In this document: positions 33,228 to 43,624 of the stretch, one piece after another
How the letters are laid out: every line of letters begins with the position of its first letter
Position numbering within the stretch: position 1 is the stretch's first letter
Assembly (NCBI GenBank): GCA_029747015.1
Contig: JAKOGI010000025.1
Span: 186,001-250,000 of the forward strand
Length of the DNA: 64,000 bases
Direction of reading: 5' to 3'
Source: Carnegiea gigantea
Taxonomy: Eukaryota; Streptophyta; Magnoliopsida; Caryophyllales; Cactaceae
The notes under the pieces: generated by a model
Told to the model about the DNA's origin: nothing
Databases searched by the model: none
What the model saw: only the letters and a program-made list of their open reading frames with translations
Position numbers and translations under genes: made by a program

Positions 33228-34582
33228 TGTTGAACGGTAAATTTACCTATTTTACGTGCCTCTTTCACCTACTTTTCGCTCGTATAATAACTTGATCTTT
33301 AGGATTTTTACTTGTTTTATTTATGTTTTGTAGGAAATAACTCAAAATCAAGCAAACGTCGCAAAAAAGGACGAAGACGGGACAACACAGCGAAAACCGG
33401 CGAAAACGGACAAAACCGGGCAAAACCAGGGAAACGGCCCACCGTGCCAGCAATGTGGCACGGTGGGGCCGTGCCACATGGCACGATCGTGCGTCCCCCA
33501 AGTTCGTCGGGCCTCGGTTTTTCTATTTAAGCTTCGTCGGGCGTCTGTTTGAGGGAGTTCATTCGGGGTTTCTCCTTGGGCGATTCTTAGGGTAGTTTAG
33601 GTTAGGTTTATCCAATAAAAACCTCAATAGGAGGATTAGATTAGGATTGTAGTTGGAATTTTGGGATTCAAGCTTGTGGATTTCAAGTTCTATAATCAAT
33701 TCAAGCATAAGTTTCCCTCTTCCTTCTCTTTTTATCTCATCGTTGTTCTTATTTATATTTTGTTGTTCTAATTCTTGTAATTGCTTTGTTTGGTTTTTAT
33801 GTTTAGTTTTTGTTGTTAATATATGTTATTTACTTGTTTAAATTCGTTTCATTTCATTTCCTTCGCTTTGTTCTTCAAGTTTATGTTCTTGTTTGTTAGT
33901 TTAGGTTTTCATGCGTTTTTCATGATTTGTTGGTAGATTGTGTTGGCTTGGATTGTGATTAGCCTCTTGGTGGCTAATTGATCTTGTACTAGGCCTAGCC
34001 ATACCCAATCTATACCTAGAACTTAGAGTTTTTCTTCACGCCCGCCAAGTGTTCGATGAAATGCCTGAGAGGGTTTTCATCCATATTTTTGGGCAATTGA
34101 CTTATGCTGAGAGGTGAGGTCAATTTGCTAGTGTAGGAGAGGGAATAGCCGAGTTGGGGACACGAAAGTAGTATCCGAATCGAGCTAGGTCCGGGGTTGC
34201 TAGTTTTGTGGTCTAATTCGCCTAACCCCACAAAAGTAGGTGGTTACACGAGTTAGACTAGCTCATGACCCTTAAGAGAGGGCTTGAGTGGTCTTTGATG
34301 GTGCAACCGACCATCTCTAGTTCATAGTGTGGTTTGGGTAGGTTATGACTCGTCTTGGTTAGTTGGTTCATCCATTGGTAAAATCACAACTCCAAGTCGC
34401 TTGTTTCTGTGTTTGTAGCGTAGTTTAGCTCCCCACTCTTTCACCCTTCGATCCTGCCTAACTCGAGACGCTTTAGCTAGCCCTGGTAGTTGGAAACACA
34501 ATTCCCTGCGGACGACACCCCAAGTACTCAACGATACACCTTGCACTTGGGGTTTGTAAATATTAAAACTTTTTCTGCAACA
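33228..34582 (+). repeat. 5' LTR of the nested non-autonomous element
   Basis: 1355 bp. Carries a palindrome cluster at 33441-33493 followed by TATA-like CTATTTAAG near 33522. Ends TTTCTGCAACA. The short frames inside it are not genes. Confidence 0.92.
33441..33493 (+). promoter_or_regulatory. GTGCCANNTGGCAC palindrome cluster, nested element 5' LTR
   Basis: CCGTGCCAGCAATGTGGCACGG (imperfect, written here as two arms CCGTGCC / GGCACGG), GTGCCACATGGCAC (33471-33484) and GCACGATCGTGC lie just upstream of the TATA-like box. Confidence 0.75.
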
Positions 34583-34588
34583 AGTTTT

Positions 34589-34606
34589 TGGCGCCGTTGC
34601 CGGGGA
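34589..34606 (+). other. Primer-binding site of the nested element
   Basis: TGGCGCCGTTGCCGGGGA, seven bases after the LTR end; the standard site of Athila/Tat-type elements. Confidence 0.85.
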
Positions 34607-34705
34607 GTTGGCGTTTTCCAATATTGGGGTTTACTTAGGCATTCGAGACTAGGCTTTTATTTTGAAAAAAAAAGAAAAAGAAAAAATCATTAAAAAAAAA
34701 TTTCA

Positions 34706-36124
34706 ATGGCAATTTTCCATTTTCCCCAATGTGAGCAAGAACTATTTTACCGTTATTGGGATCGTTTACATGCTTATCTTGCTCAATGTGCTTCTTGTGG
34801 ATGTTTATATGGGAAATGGGAAATATTGCATGTTGTTGATGAGGGTGTGAATTGTGAGACCCGTGCTCTTTTGGTGCATTGGGATTTCTATGCTCGAAAT
34901 GTTGATGAAGCTTGGGAATTACTTGAGTGGTTGGCTTGGGATACTTATGAATTTGAAACTAGTTGTTTTGATTCTTGTACCCCACCCCCTTGCATCCCTA
35001 ATTGTGCCCCTCCTGTGTGCGAAATTTGTCATTGTTCTGACCACGCCAGTACTTCTTGTCCCTATCATATTTCTAATGAAGGCTTTGCTAGACTTAGCAA
35101 TATGATAGAGACAATAAATAAGCAACAAGTTGAGTTTGCTGAGTTTGTTAATAAACTGAGGGAGTATGACCTATCACCCGAGATTGACCCTAGTTCTAGT
35201 GTTCCTAGACTTGATGTCAATCTGTGTGATGATGGTGCGTCTTTTCCTCCTCTAGAATCCGGACTAGAGGACGTACTTGACCCTCCCTTGACCACTTCAC
35301 TCACTGTTGCTTCATCCTTTCCTAATACCCTTTGGGACAACACTGCGCTTATCATGACCTTTCCTGATACACCTTTCCCTTTAGCTCAATCGACGGAGTT
35401 CGAGGTAGGTGAGACCTTTGGCGTTAGCGCTAGTGTTGAGGAGGATGATACTTGGTCTGAGTCCGACAATGTTTCTATTGAGGTGCATGCTTTTTATGGG
35501 ACTCCCACAGGGACTTCATGCATGGATGTTGTGGTTGCAGGGCCAACTAGTCCTGATTTTATTGATAATATACCCCCCACCTCTCTTGATACATCCCATG
35601 CTTCCTATTCATGTTCACCACCCTCCCATTCCCCCAAGTGTTGTGATTTGTCACTTATCAATTCTCTTGTGATACTTGAGGGGAATGAGGCTGCTTGCTG
35701 TAAGTCTCTAGGTACTTTTAGATGGTATGACCCCCTCCTCGATCCTTATCGTCCGTACCTAGAGGGCATGCCTGGAGAAATCGTGTTGACTATTGCATTT
35801 GATTTTTCTGCTGATTTCTCACAGGTATTTGGTGAGTTTAAGAGAGCACTAACTCTGTTTGCTCCATCTTTACCAGTGTTCTCTTACTCACACCATTCTG
35901 AGCTGCAGGCAGCAATGCATGATAAGCTCCTGCGAGCTTGGACTGCATCCGAGCTGATGACTTGCATCTTGAGCGGCAAGGAGTGGCTGATGCTCCTTAA
36001 GTCATCATGGCATAGTTCGGGTACATTCAGTACCCGACCTGCTATACTCGTTCTCACTCTTCTCCCCCCTTCTTTTTATTTTTCTTTTCTTTCCTTTTTG
36101 TTTTTGTTTAGTTGTGAATATTAG
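34706..36124 (+). CDS. Gag-like protein of the non-autonomous element, intact (472 aa)
   Basis: ATG at 34706 after the primer-binding site; uninterrupted to TAG at 36122-36124. The N-terminus is aromatic and cysteine-rich (ELFYRYWDRLHAYLAQCASC), with a repeat of WE-type blocks (AWELLEWLAWDTYEFETSC). Near residues 104-117, CEICHCSDHASTSC fits the CCHC zinc-knuckle spacing C-x2-C-x4-H-x4-C, suggesting nucleic-acid binding. A possible helix follows (ETINKQQVEFAEFVNKLREY), then a long acidic, proline/serine-rich low-complexity part and a hydrophobic C-terminus. No protease, RT or integrase motifs. I recognise it as a conserved frame of such derivatives but know no assigned function; a packaging role is inference. 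Confidence 0.8.
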   Translation: MAIFHFPQCEQELFYRYWDRLHAYLAQCASCGCLYGKWEILHVVDEGVNCETRALLVHWDFYARNVDEAWELLEWLAWDTYEFETSCFDSCTPPPCIPNCAPPVCEICHCSDHASTSCPYHISNEGFARLSNMIETINKQQVEFAEFVNKLREYDLSPEIDPSSSVPRLDVNLCDDGASFPPLESGLEDVLDPPLTTSLTVASSFPNTLWDNTALIMTFPDTPFPLAQSTEFEVGETFGVSASVEEDDTWSESDNVSIEVHAFYGTPTGTSCMDVVVAGPTSPDFIDNIPPTSLDTSHASYSCSPPSHSPKCCDLSLINSLVILEGNEAACCKSLGTFRWYDPLLDPYRPYLEGMPGEIVLTIAFDFSADFSQVFGEFKRALTLFAPSLPVFSYSHHSELQAAMHDKLLRAWTASELMTCILSGKEWLMLLKSSWHSSGTFSTRPAILVLTLLPPSFYFSFLSFLFLFSCEY

Positions 36125-37631
36125 GATTGTGTTTTTAGTTGGTGATCATCTAGTGGTGAAATGTGGATGTTGTTGAGCCGTTGTTGGCTATGATCACCAT
36201 TTTTGTGTTTTTGTGGATTTTTATTATGTTATGATTGGTGGTGTTGTTGGATTGGTCTATATTTATTTTTGGTGGTGTTAGTTTGTATATATGTGTGATC
36301 GTGTTGTTGTTTTGGGTGAGATTGTGTTTTTGGGAGAGTGTGTTAGCTTGTGTATATTTTTGTCGATTTTTGTTTTTCTTGTGTTTGATTTTGTTTTCTT
36401 TATTTTTGTATGTTGGTGATGACTCACGGCTCCCAATGAGGACATTGTGAGATTTAGGTGTGGGGGTGGGGTCATCTCCCCTTTTCTTTCTATTTTTGTG
36501 AAAAATTTTCATTTTTGTGTAAATTTTCATTTTTTGTGTAAATTTTTCAATTTTTCTCCTTTTTGTATAAATTTTTCTTTTCCTTTGGAATTTAGGGGAG
36601 TTTTGTACTATTTTGATTGGCTTTGACTCCTGGTACCTTAGCTATTGGCTTGTATATAACTATGTTGTGCATGATAGATCTTTTTCCCAAGTAAGTCATT
36701 CTAAGCCCCAATTCTAACCCCATTGGTTCATTATACTTGTGCAATCCAATCCTCACTTATATTTTCATCATTATCTTAGGGCCTTAGTCTTCCATGATCA
36801 GCTCTCCCACTTGTCTTTGTACACTACTACTCTTGTTCGTGGTTGGTTTCCACTTTCGATCCACAAAAAAAAAAAAAGACAAAAAAAACCCCAAAAAAAA
36901 AGAAAAAAAAGTGTGAGAAAAAAAGTGGAAACCACCTTTAGTTTGGAATGACGAGTGTCCCTTTGAGGCTTGCGCTACTGGGTGCTACCCTTTGAGGCAA
37001 TACTGCTACTGGGAACACTTGACAGGCATCCTTTGAGGTATGCGCTACTGGGTGCTACTCTTTGAGGCAATACTACCACTGGGAAAGCCTTCTTTCCTTG
37101 CTAATAAGCCAATATTGTAGATTGTGTCGGCCATGTGGGATTGGGTTTGGTCCTAATAAGTCTGAGTCCTAAGGTGATGATACACTAGCACACTGAGCAC
37201 AGGGATGGATCTACAGTTTTGATGTTCAGTGGGGTGAACAGTTGGTGTGTTAATGCTGTTATGGAAATAGAGACTCTTGATATGTACATTATCGTTATAT
37301 CCATGTTGATGTCTTTGGAGCACGGGTGTTTTGGCTGTTTGAAATATATGTAAGCTTCCCCCTTGTACATATATTTGTGTTTTTCTTTGTAAATCCTTTT
37401 TGTTCCCCAATTTGTGTTTTCCTTTTACTTTTTCTTTTTCAAAGATTTTATGGGTATATCTTCTGCAAACCCTCACGAGACCTTACTCGTCCACTTGGGG
37501 TAACCAAAGGGTTTAAAGGGCTTGTTGCATACGCTAAATGCAACCGTGATTCCTACGAAAGTGAGTTAGTTGTTTACTTCAGTTTTTCTTTTATTTTGCT
37601 CGAGGACGAGCAAAAGATAGGTATGGGGGTG
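36125..37631. repeat. Non-coding interior of the nested element, with simple and tandem repeats
   Basis: GT/TTG-rich sequence (36130-36600); an A-rich tract at 36866-36925; a tandem pair of about 68 bp (36960-37083) built on CTTTGAGG..TGCGCTACTGGGTGCTAC; then CTCGAGGACGAGCAAAAG and the polypurine tract before the 3' LTR. No gene. Confidence 0.75.
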
Positions 37632-39016
37632 TGTTGAACGGTAAATTTACCTATTTTACGTGCCTCTTTCACCTACTTTTCACTCGTATAATAACTTAAT
37701 CTTTAGGATTTTTACTTGTTTTATTTATGTTTTGTAGGAAATAATTCAAAATCAAGCAAACGTCGCAAAAAGGGACGAAGACGGGACAAAACAGCGAAAA
37801 CCGACGAAAACCGGCAAAAGGGGGCAAAACCGGGGGAAAACGGACCACCGTGCCAGCAATATGGCACGGTGTGGCCGTGCCACGTGGCACGGCCGTGCTG
37901 CATGGCACGGTCATGCCTCCCCCCAGTTTTGCCGTCTGCTCGGGTTTCTATTTAAGCTTCGTTCGGGCGTCTGTTTGAGGGGATCGCTCGGGGGGGTTCT
38001 TTCAGGCGATTTTTAGGGTAGTTTAATTTAGGTTTTAACCAACAAAAACTCCATTGAGAGGATTAGATTAGGATTGTAGTTTGTATTTTGGGATTCAAGC
38101 TTGTGGATTTCAAGTTCTTCAATCAATTCAAGCATAAGTTTCCCTCTTCCTTTTCTCTATTTATTTCATTGTTCTTGTTTATGTTGTGTTAGTTTTAATT
38201 CTTGTATTTGTTTTGCTTAAGTTTATATGTTTAGTTTTTGTTGTTAATATATGTTATTTACTTGTTTAAATTCGTTTGATTTCATTTCCTTTGCTTTGTT
38301 CTTCATGTTCTTGTTCTTGTTTGTTAGTTTAGGTTTTGTTGTGTTTTTGATGTTTTGTTGGTAGATTGTGTTGGCTTGGGTTGTGATTAGCCTCTTGATG
38401 GCTAATTAATCTTGTATTTGGCCTAACCATACTCAATCCATGCTTAGAACCTAGAGTTTTCCTTCACGCCTGCCAAGTGTTCGATGAAATGCCTGAGAGG
38501 GCTTTCATCCATATTTTTTGGGCGATTGACTTATGCTGAGAGGTGAGGTCAATTTGCTAGTGTGGGAGAGGGAATGGCCGAGTTCGGGACACGAAAGTAG
38601 TATCCGAATCGAGCTAGGTCCGAGGTTGCTAGTTTTGTGGTCTAATTCGCCTAACCCCACGAAAGTAGGTGGTTACACGAGTTAGACTAGCTCATGACCC
38701 TTGAGAGAGGGCTTGAGTGGTCTTTGATGGTGCAACCGACCATCTCTAGTTCGTAGTGTGGTTTGGGTAGGTTATGACTCGTCTTGGTTAGTTGGTTCAT
38801 CCATTGGTAAAATCACAACTCCAAGTCACTTGTTTCTGTGTTTGTAGCGTAGTTTAGTCTTTCCCCTTTTCACCCTTCGATCCTGCCTAGCTTGAGACGC
38901 TCTAGTGAACTCTGGTAGTTGCAAACCCAATTCCCTGCGGACGACACCCCAAGTACTCAACGATACACCTTGCACTTGGGGTTTATAAATATTAAAACTC
39001 TGTTTTTCATGCAACA
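37632..39016 (+). repeat. 3' LTR of the nested non-autonomous element
   Basis: 1385 bp partner of 33228-34582; the first 180 bp differ at about six positions. Palindrome cluster GTGCCACGTGGCAC (37877-37890) flanked by CCGTGCC / GGCACGG arms at 37848-37917, then TATTTAAG near 37950. Confidence 0.92.
37848..37917 (+). promoter_or_regulatory. GTGCCANNTGGCAC palindrome cluster, nested element 3' LTR
   Basis: Contains GTGCCACGTGGCAC (perfect, G-box core CACGTG), GGCACGGCCGTGC and GTGCTGCATGGCACGG. The core reads CACATG in the 5' LTR copy, so the two copies differ in the central bases but keep dyad arms. Confidence 0.75.
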
Positions 39017-39062
39017 GTCCCCTTTAAAAAAAAAAATCTAGAACAAATCCACCGGATATGGT

Positions 39063-42000
39063 CTAGGCATCCAGTGCGCCTAAAAGCTCGTGGGCACGTC
39101 TCCTCGCTGCTTCAACTTGAGCCGTTTCTTCAACGGCAACTAGGGGCGCAGCATCTAAATGAGCAACCTCTTTTTCAAGAAGGGACACACCATCTTTGGC
39201 TTTCTTCAATGAAGTTTCAGTCTCTACTAATTTGCCTTACAATTCCAGCTCATCCGCCTTTGCTCGCTCAAGATCTGCCTCAAGTAGCTTCCTTCGCTTA
39301 TGAGCTTGGGCGACAACAGTAGTTGTCTCATCAAACTGCGCACCGACCTTTTCCACTGAAGCTCGTGCCTCTCCAAGTTTGTCTAATAAGGCTGCCCGCT
39401 TGCTTAGCACATCTTTGGTAGGAGTCCGATCTTCTAATTGGGCTTTCAATTTCAGGTACTGTCCGACTTCGTTCAAGTATGCCTCGACATTATTCTTCAA
39501 CCCCAAATAATCTGCCTGAAAAGATGATAACGTTTCATATATTCGCTCAGCTTCCTGGCGGATATTTCCCAGGTCACCCTCTGTCTTTGGGATGAACTTT
39601 TTCAACTGTTGCTGAAAACGCTACTTCACACTCAAGGCCAAATCATTAAACACGCCAGAAGCAATTCTCCCAGGGAAGTAGGTTGCAACAGAAGGAGCAG
39701 GTGATTCACAGCGCTCTGTTTGTTTCACTGGCGAGGGCATTATGTTAATAGAATCGTCCTCAATCGACTTAGCAGCAGGCACAGTCAAGGTGGCTTCACT
39801 GTCTTTGTCACCAAATACGGCCTTAAGTCTATCTCCGATTTCGGCAGTATATCCCTACATTAAAAGGAGGGTTAAGTAAAAAAAAAAGGGGAGGAACAAG
39901 GAAAAAAAAAAAGAGGGGGGGAAGGAAAAGGGGCCATGATAACAAGATGCACCTCTCCCTTTGCTTTGTTCGCCGATTTCAGTGAGCTCGTTGCACTGTT
40001 AGACTTGTTCTTGGAGTTAGGCAGCTTGGTTGCAACGTCTGGTTTGCTTTTCGAGCCTGACAAATCCTTCGCTCCACTGATAGAGGACCTAACACCCAAA
40101 CCTCTCAAAGCTTCAATCTTCTCTTTACCAGGCGAATAACTTCTACTTTTCTGAGGAGATGTGTTTGCTCCTAATGAGGAACTATCCCCTCCTTCTTTTC
40201 TAAGCTCAGCTGGAGATAGGGTATGTTCATTACACTGCTGCATGATTGGCTTATGTGCACTTGCTTTACCAGATGTGACAACTAAGGCGGATGCATCATC
40301 AGCAACTCTCATTTTAGAAGCTCTTCGTGGTTGCACAGTCTGGCCTCTAGGATATTTAGGCCCTTGAGAGAAAAGATCGCCCTGCGAAGATCGCCACCAA
40401 TTAGCATATGCAATAGTAACCAGTGTAGACTTCTTGTCAGGAGGAGCAGGAATTGTCACGCTAGACCTTGTTATATGTTCTGTAAGGTTGAACCAATAGC
40501 GAGCTACGTCCCGTAAAGTGCTCTCTCGGTCATTCATCCGTGGCTCACTTAGTACATCTTGATAGAAGTCAAATTGTCGCCCAAACTTACAAGGGAAGTA
40601 TGGTTCAATAACAATTGTTCTTCCTTGTCGCAAGGTCAAAAACCCAGAGCGGAGGCAAATCAAATATGCTTTCCAGCTTGAGGATAAATTTTGGGTGTCA
40701 ATCAAGGTGATCGATGTATCCTTCATAAGAGCGTTAGAATACATGACAAACGGATCCTTGCATTTCAATAACTCTCGAGCTTCTTGTACGTCAGGAGTCC
40801 GATTCATCTTTTCATCAGAGAACCTCACCATTTTAGGATGGTCGTGCCGATGATGGGGATTATCAAAATAAGTTGGGAAGTAAGTCCCTAACCAACCATA
40901 AACATAGTGAATGGGGAAGAGTACTTCCAACTTATTCAGGCTCCGAGCCGTGGAAATTCTATACAATCCCCGATAAATGCTAGCCAAAGCAGGAATTGCA
41001 AGGTTTAGATATTCCCCGCGAGCTAGTTTGCTTGCAGCTACGAATACAGTTGGGCGAATAAGGCATACTGCTTCAGTTGGTAGCACAAATGAGCACAACC
41101 AACAGAAAATAAGGGCAGCAAGGTAAGTCTCTTCGATTAGGGCCTCAGAAATGTTGAGCGTCACAAAAGGGTCCTTCTCTCTCTTCGTTCGCCCTGTGTG
41201 AGGAGCAATCATACCAGATGGACATGATGTGTTTGTTGGAGTTTTAACTCGCTTTCTGTTGTCACGACTGGAAGGAGGTGTGTAAATCTGCCGCCCTCGA
41301 AACCAAAAGCGTATCCATTCGGTAGCAGGAAGTTGAACAATGCCATGAACATCTCGGCATAGTCTGTGGAATGCGGAAAAGAGGAATGTGCAAGTCGCTG
41401 GAATATCATTTTCTCCGCGTCCTGCAGAAAGGAGTTCTCTGGCGGATGGAATGACTTCTTCGTAGTAAGCACCGTCAGTTGGAAGTCTGCCTATAGTCCG
41501 CAAATCCCATAAGAAGATTGACATGTCGCCACTCTCTATGCAAAATGTGTTGGTAGTGTGGCACCACAGCTCACAGAATGCTTTGAAAACGGTGAGACTC
41601 ATGTCATAAGAGAACAATGATGCATACAGTCCGTTATGAAGCTTCCATTCCTTAAATCTGTCTTTGTTGCGACCGAGAACGTCTTCAAGTCATTTCCAAT
41701 AGCACGGTATGAAGAAGTTGTCGGAGAAACAAAGTGAAAAATTACCCCATGATAGTGTCCCCTCTATGATACGATGCCTAAGTAAGGGTGTTGCTCCTTG
41801 CGAAGGGACTGAAGATGCAAATAATGGTGAACTAAGTTTCAAGACTCTCAAAGTCGTGATGACTCCGTCTGATCTTTGTATGTCACGGGTAGACTCCACA
41901 CTCCAGCATGAATCTGCAAGGTAGTTATGGAGTAAAGAACGTCTGGACGGTAGGGGTGTTGGCATATCTACGCGGAGAGTTACGCCTTCTTCAATTGGAT

Positions 42001-42070
42001 CATCTTCTGTGTCCAGGATGGTAAGAGTTGGCTTCTTGGGATCGGATGATGAATCCAGAAAATGCACCAT
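39063..42070 (-). pseudogene. Antisense plant-mobile-domain (PMD) gene of the Tat element, two exons
   Basis: ATG at 42070 in a good context (GCCATGG). Exon 1 is 42070-39953, the intron 39952-39855 (GTGCAT...TTTTAATGTAG, pyrimidine-rich), exon 2 39854-39063, joined in phase; 970 codons. A PMD (aminotransferase-like, PF10536 family) spans roughly residues 95-450: EDVLGRNKDRFKEWKL, SYDMSLTVFKAFCELWCH, DMSIFLWDLRTIGRLPTDG, FSAFHRLC. A basic serine-rich linker and a coiled coil in exon 2 (about 785-960) follow. No frameshift; three in-frame stops only: TGA 41692-41690 (Trp expected), TAG 39623-39621, TAA 39239-39237. Opposite to gag-pol and just inside the 3' LTR. Extra antisense frames between pol and the 3' LTR are known for Tat elements; role unknown. 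Confidence 0.85.
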
Positions 42071-42344
42071 GGCTGCAAGGAGGAAACTTAAGTCAACCCC
42101 AATTAGATTAAGTGAGGGAGTTGTCTGCGAAGAATCGAATATACGGAGAGAAACGATTCCTCGTCTTAAAAGTCGACCCCACTTCGCGATCTAATCGGAG
42201 GAGTCGTGGCTGAAAGGAAGAAATTCAAGTCGACCTCAATTAGATTAAATGAGGGAGTAGCCTGCGAAGAATCGAATCTACGGGGAAGAAACGATTCCTC
42301 CTCTTAGAAGTCGTCCTGACTTCGCGATCTAATCAGGGGAGTCG
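42071..42344. repeat. 137-bp tandem duplication upstream of the PMD gene
   Basis: Units 42071-42207 and 42208-42344 share CTGCGAAGAATCGAAT, GAAACGATTCCTC, and CTTCGCGATCTAATC (about 85% alike). They lie directly before the ATG at 42070 on the minus strand, so they form its leader or promoter. Function unproven. Confidence 0.85.
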
Positions 42345-42660
42345 TGGATGGCAGAAAGCAATATAAGTTGATTCAGCAGCTTCCTAAAAAAAAAAAAAAA
42401 GAACATAAATTTAAGTTCTCCAACAAAAAGCAAAAAAAAAAAAGAAAAAAAATTTGCACAAACAAAAAAGAAGGCGGCATCAGAATGTCAAACGTCTGTC
42501 GGCAGAAGCAACTAGACAAAAAACAAAAGTATGCAAAATTACATTGAGGTGTTAGGTTCATCGGAACTAACACTTTTACGTAATTTGACACTGATTATAA
42601 ATTACGATAAAATGTTAATCTCATCAGGACTAACACTTGTACGTAATTTGACACTAATTA
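42345..42660. repeat. A-rich spacer and 67-bp tandem repeat
   Basis: A-rich runs near 42386 and 42432, then two copies of ACTAACACTT(T/G)TACGTAATTT at 42568 and 42628 with flanking similarity. No gene. Confidence 0.75.
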
Positions 42661-42825
42661 AACGAAAGCGGCATCAAAAGGCCAGGAGTTTTCTTTTCGC
42701 TGGTCTCTTGTCTTCCCCTCTCCTAACTGTCCCTCTCAAGACGCCATTGCCATGGCTCCCCTCTTTCTCATCCTCCCAACCCTCTTTTCCTGTTTCTTAT
42801 GCCGCCCAAACAAGTCAGTACGATT

Positions 42826-43036
42826 GTGTACCAGGTAGCAAGAAAATTGTTATCCCAAATGCAAATGTTGGTGTTATTATTGGAAGAGGGGGAGATATGA
42901 TAAAAAAAAAAATCTTCAACAACGATCCAGGGCTAGAATCCAGATTACGCAAGATGCAGCTGCTGCTCCCACAGCTTTGACAAGGTATGTCGAATTAATG
43001 GGTACACAGGGGCAGATTGGCAGAGCATTTGAGAAT
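42826..43036 (+). pseudogene. KH-domain (FUBP-like) host-gene fragment inside the Tat element
   Basis: From 42835 the frame reads GSKKIVIPNANVGVIIGRGG then DMIK, the first half of a KH RNA-binding domain with its GxxG-type loop (GRGG). At the A10 run (42901-42910) the frame shifts by one base; the other frame continues RARIQITQDAAAAPTALTR, then YVELMGTQGQI, the second half of the same KH domain, as in plant far-upstream-element-binding-like proteins (I.ITRD..ADP...TR.VELMGTP.QI). The upstream part (42680-42825) is proline/serine-rich and unassigned. Sense-oriented with gag-pol but unrelated to it: a captured exon, now dead. Confidence 0.8.
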
Positions 43037-43624
43037 AAAAAAAAAATATATATGTGAGAAGATGAAGAAAAGATCCGCAAACGAAAAAAAAAAAAAAAAC
43101 TACCTCAAGTTGGGCACTGAATAGAAAAAAAAAAATTTGGTGAATTGGAGGCACTTGTTGTAGATGAGTATATATAGTAGTAAGCAATTGAAACTTTCTA
43201 CTCCTACTCCAATTCGAATATCGATAAATTTTTTATCTCCTTGAATTATTGATAAATTTTATCTAGAACTGTTGATAGAATTTTATCGTAAATTATAAAC
43301 TCAGAAATTATCATTAACAAAAAAGAGAGAGAGAAGAAAGAAAAAGCAAAAAAAAAAAAAGGAGAGGGGTCAAAAAGAAGGGGGAAGCCGTACGTGCAAA
43401 AAAAAAGGGAAAAAAAATTTTTTTTAAAAAAAAAGGGGGGGGAAAAGGGGTTTTCTTGGGTCCGAAATTATTTTTCCAAGCCTTACTTCATTAAATTTCA
43501 CAAACAATCGGGCAAATGTCAAGTCAAAAAAAAATTACTTGGCAAATAAAAAAATTGACCCGTCAAACCTTTGATCATTTGCATCAATTAAGTATTCGAG
43601 ATTCAGCCGCTTCGAGGGGGCATT
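43037..43624. other. Low-complexity 3' region of the Tat element
   Basis: Homopolymer A, T and G runs (notably 43402-43445), AT-rich sequence, and CTTCGAGGGGGCA immediately before the 3' LTR, serving as polypurine tract. No gene seen. Confidence 0.7.

Larger units (their letters stand above)
33228..39016 (+). mobile_element. Non-autonomous LTR retrotransposon (LARD-like, 5.8 kb) nested in the Tat element
   Basis: Perfect 5-bp duplication GTCCC at 33223-33227 and 39017-39021. LTRs 33228-34582 and 37632-39016, both TGTTGAACGG...TGCAACA. The primer-binding site TGGCGCCGTTGCCGGGGA follows the left LTR and a purine-rich GGTATGGGGGTG precedes the right one, both of the Athila/Tat type. The 3-kb interior encodes only one 472-codon gag-like protein and no protease, RT or integrase, so the element depends on others for movement. 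Confidence 0.93.

Noticed and set aside
43400..43450. A/T/G homopolymer block as a functional structure
   Set aside because: Low-complexity and prone to sequencing error; no dyad or repeat logic seen.
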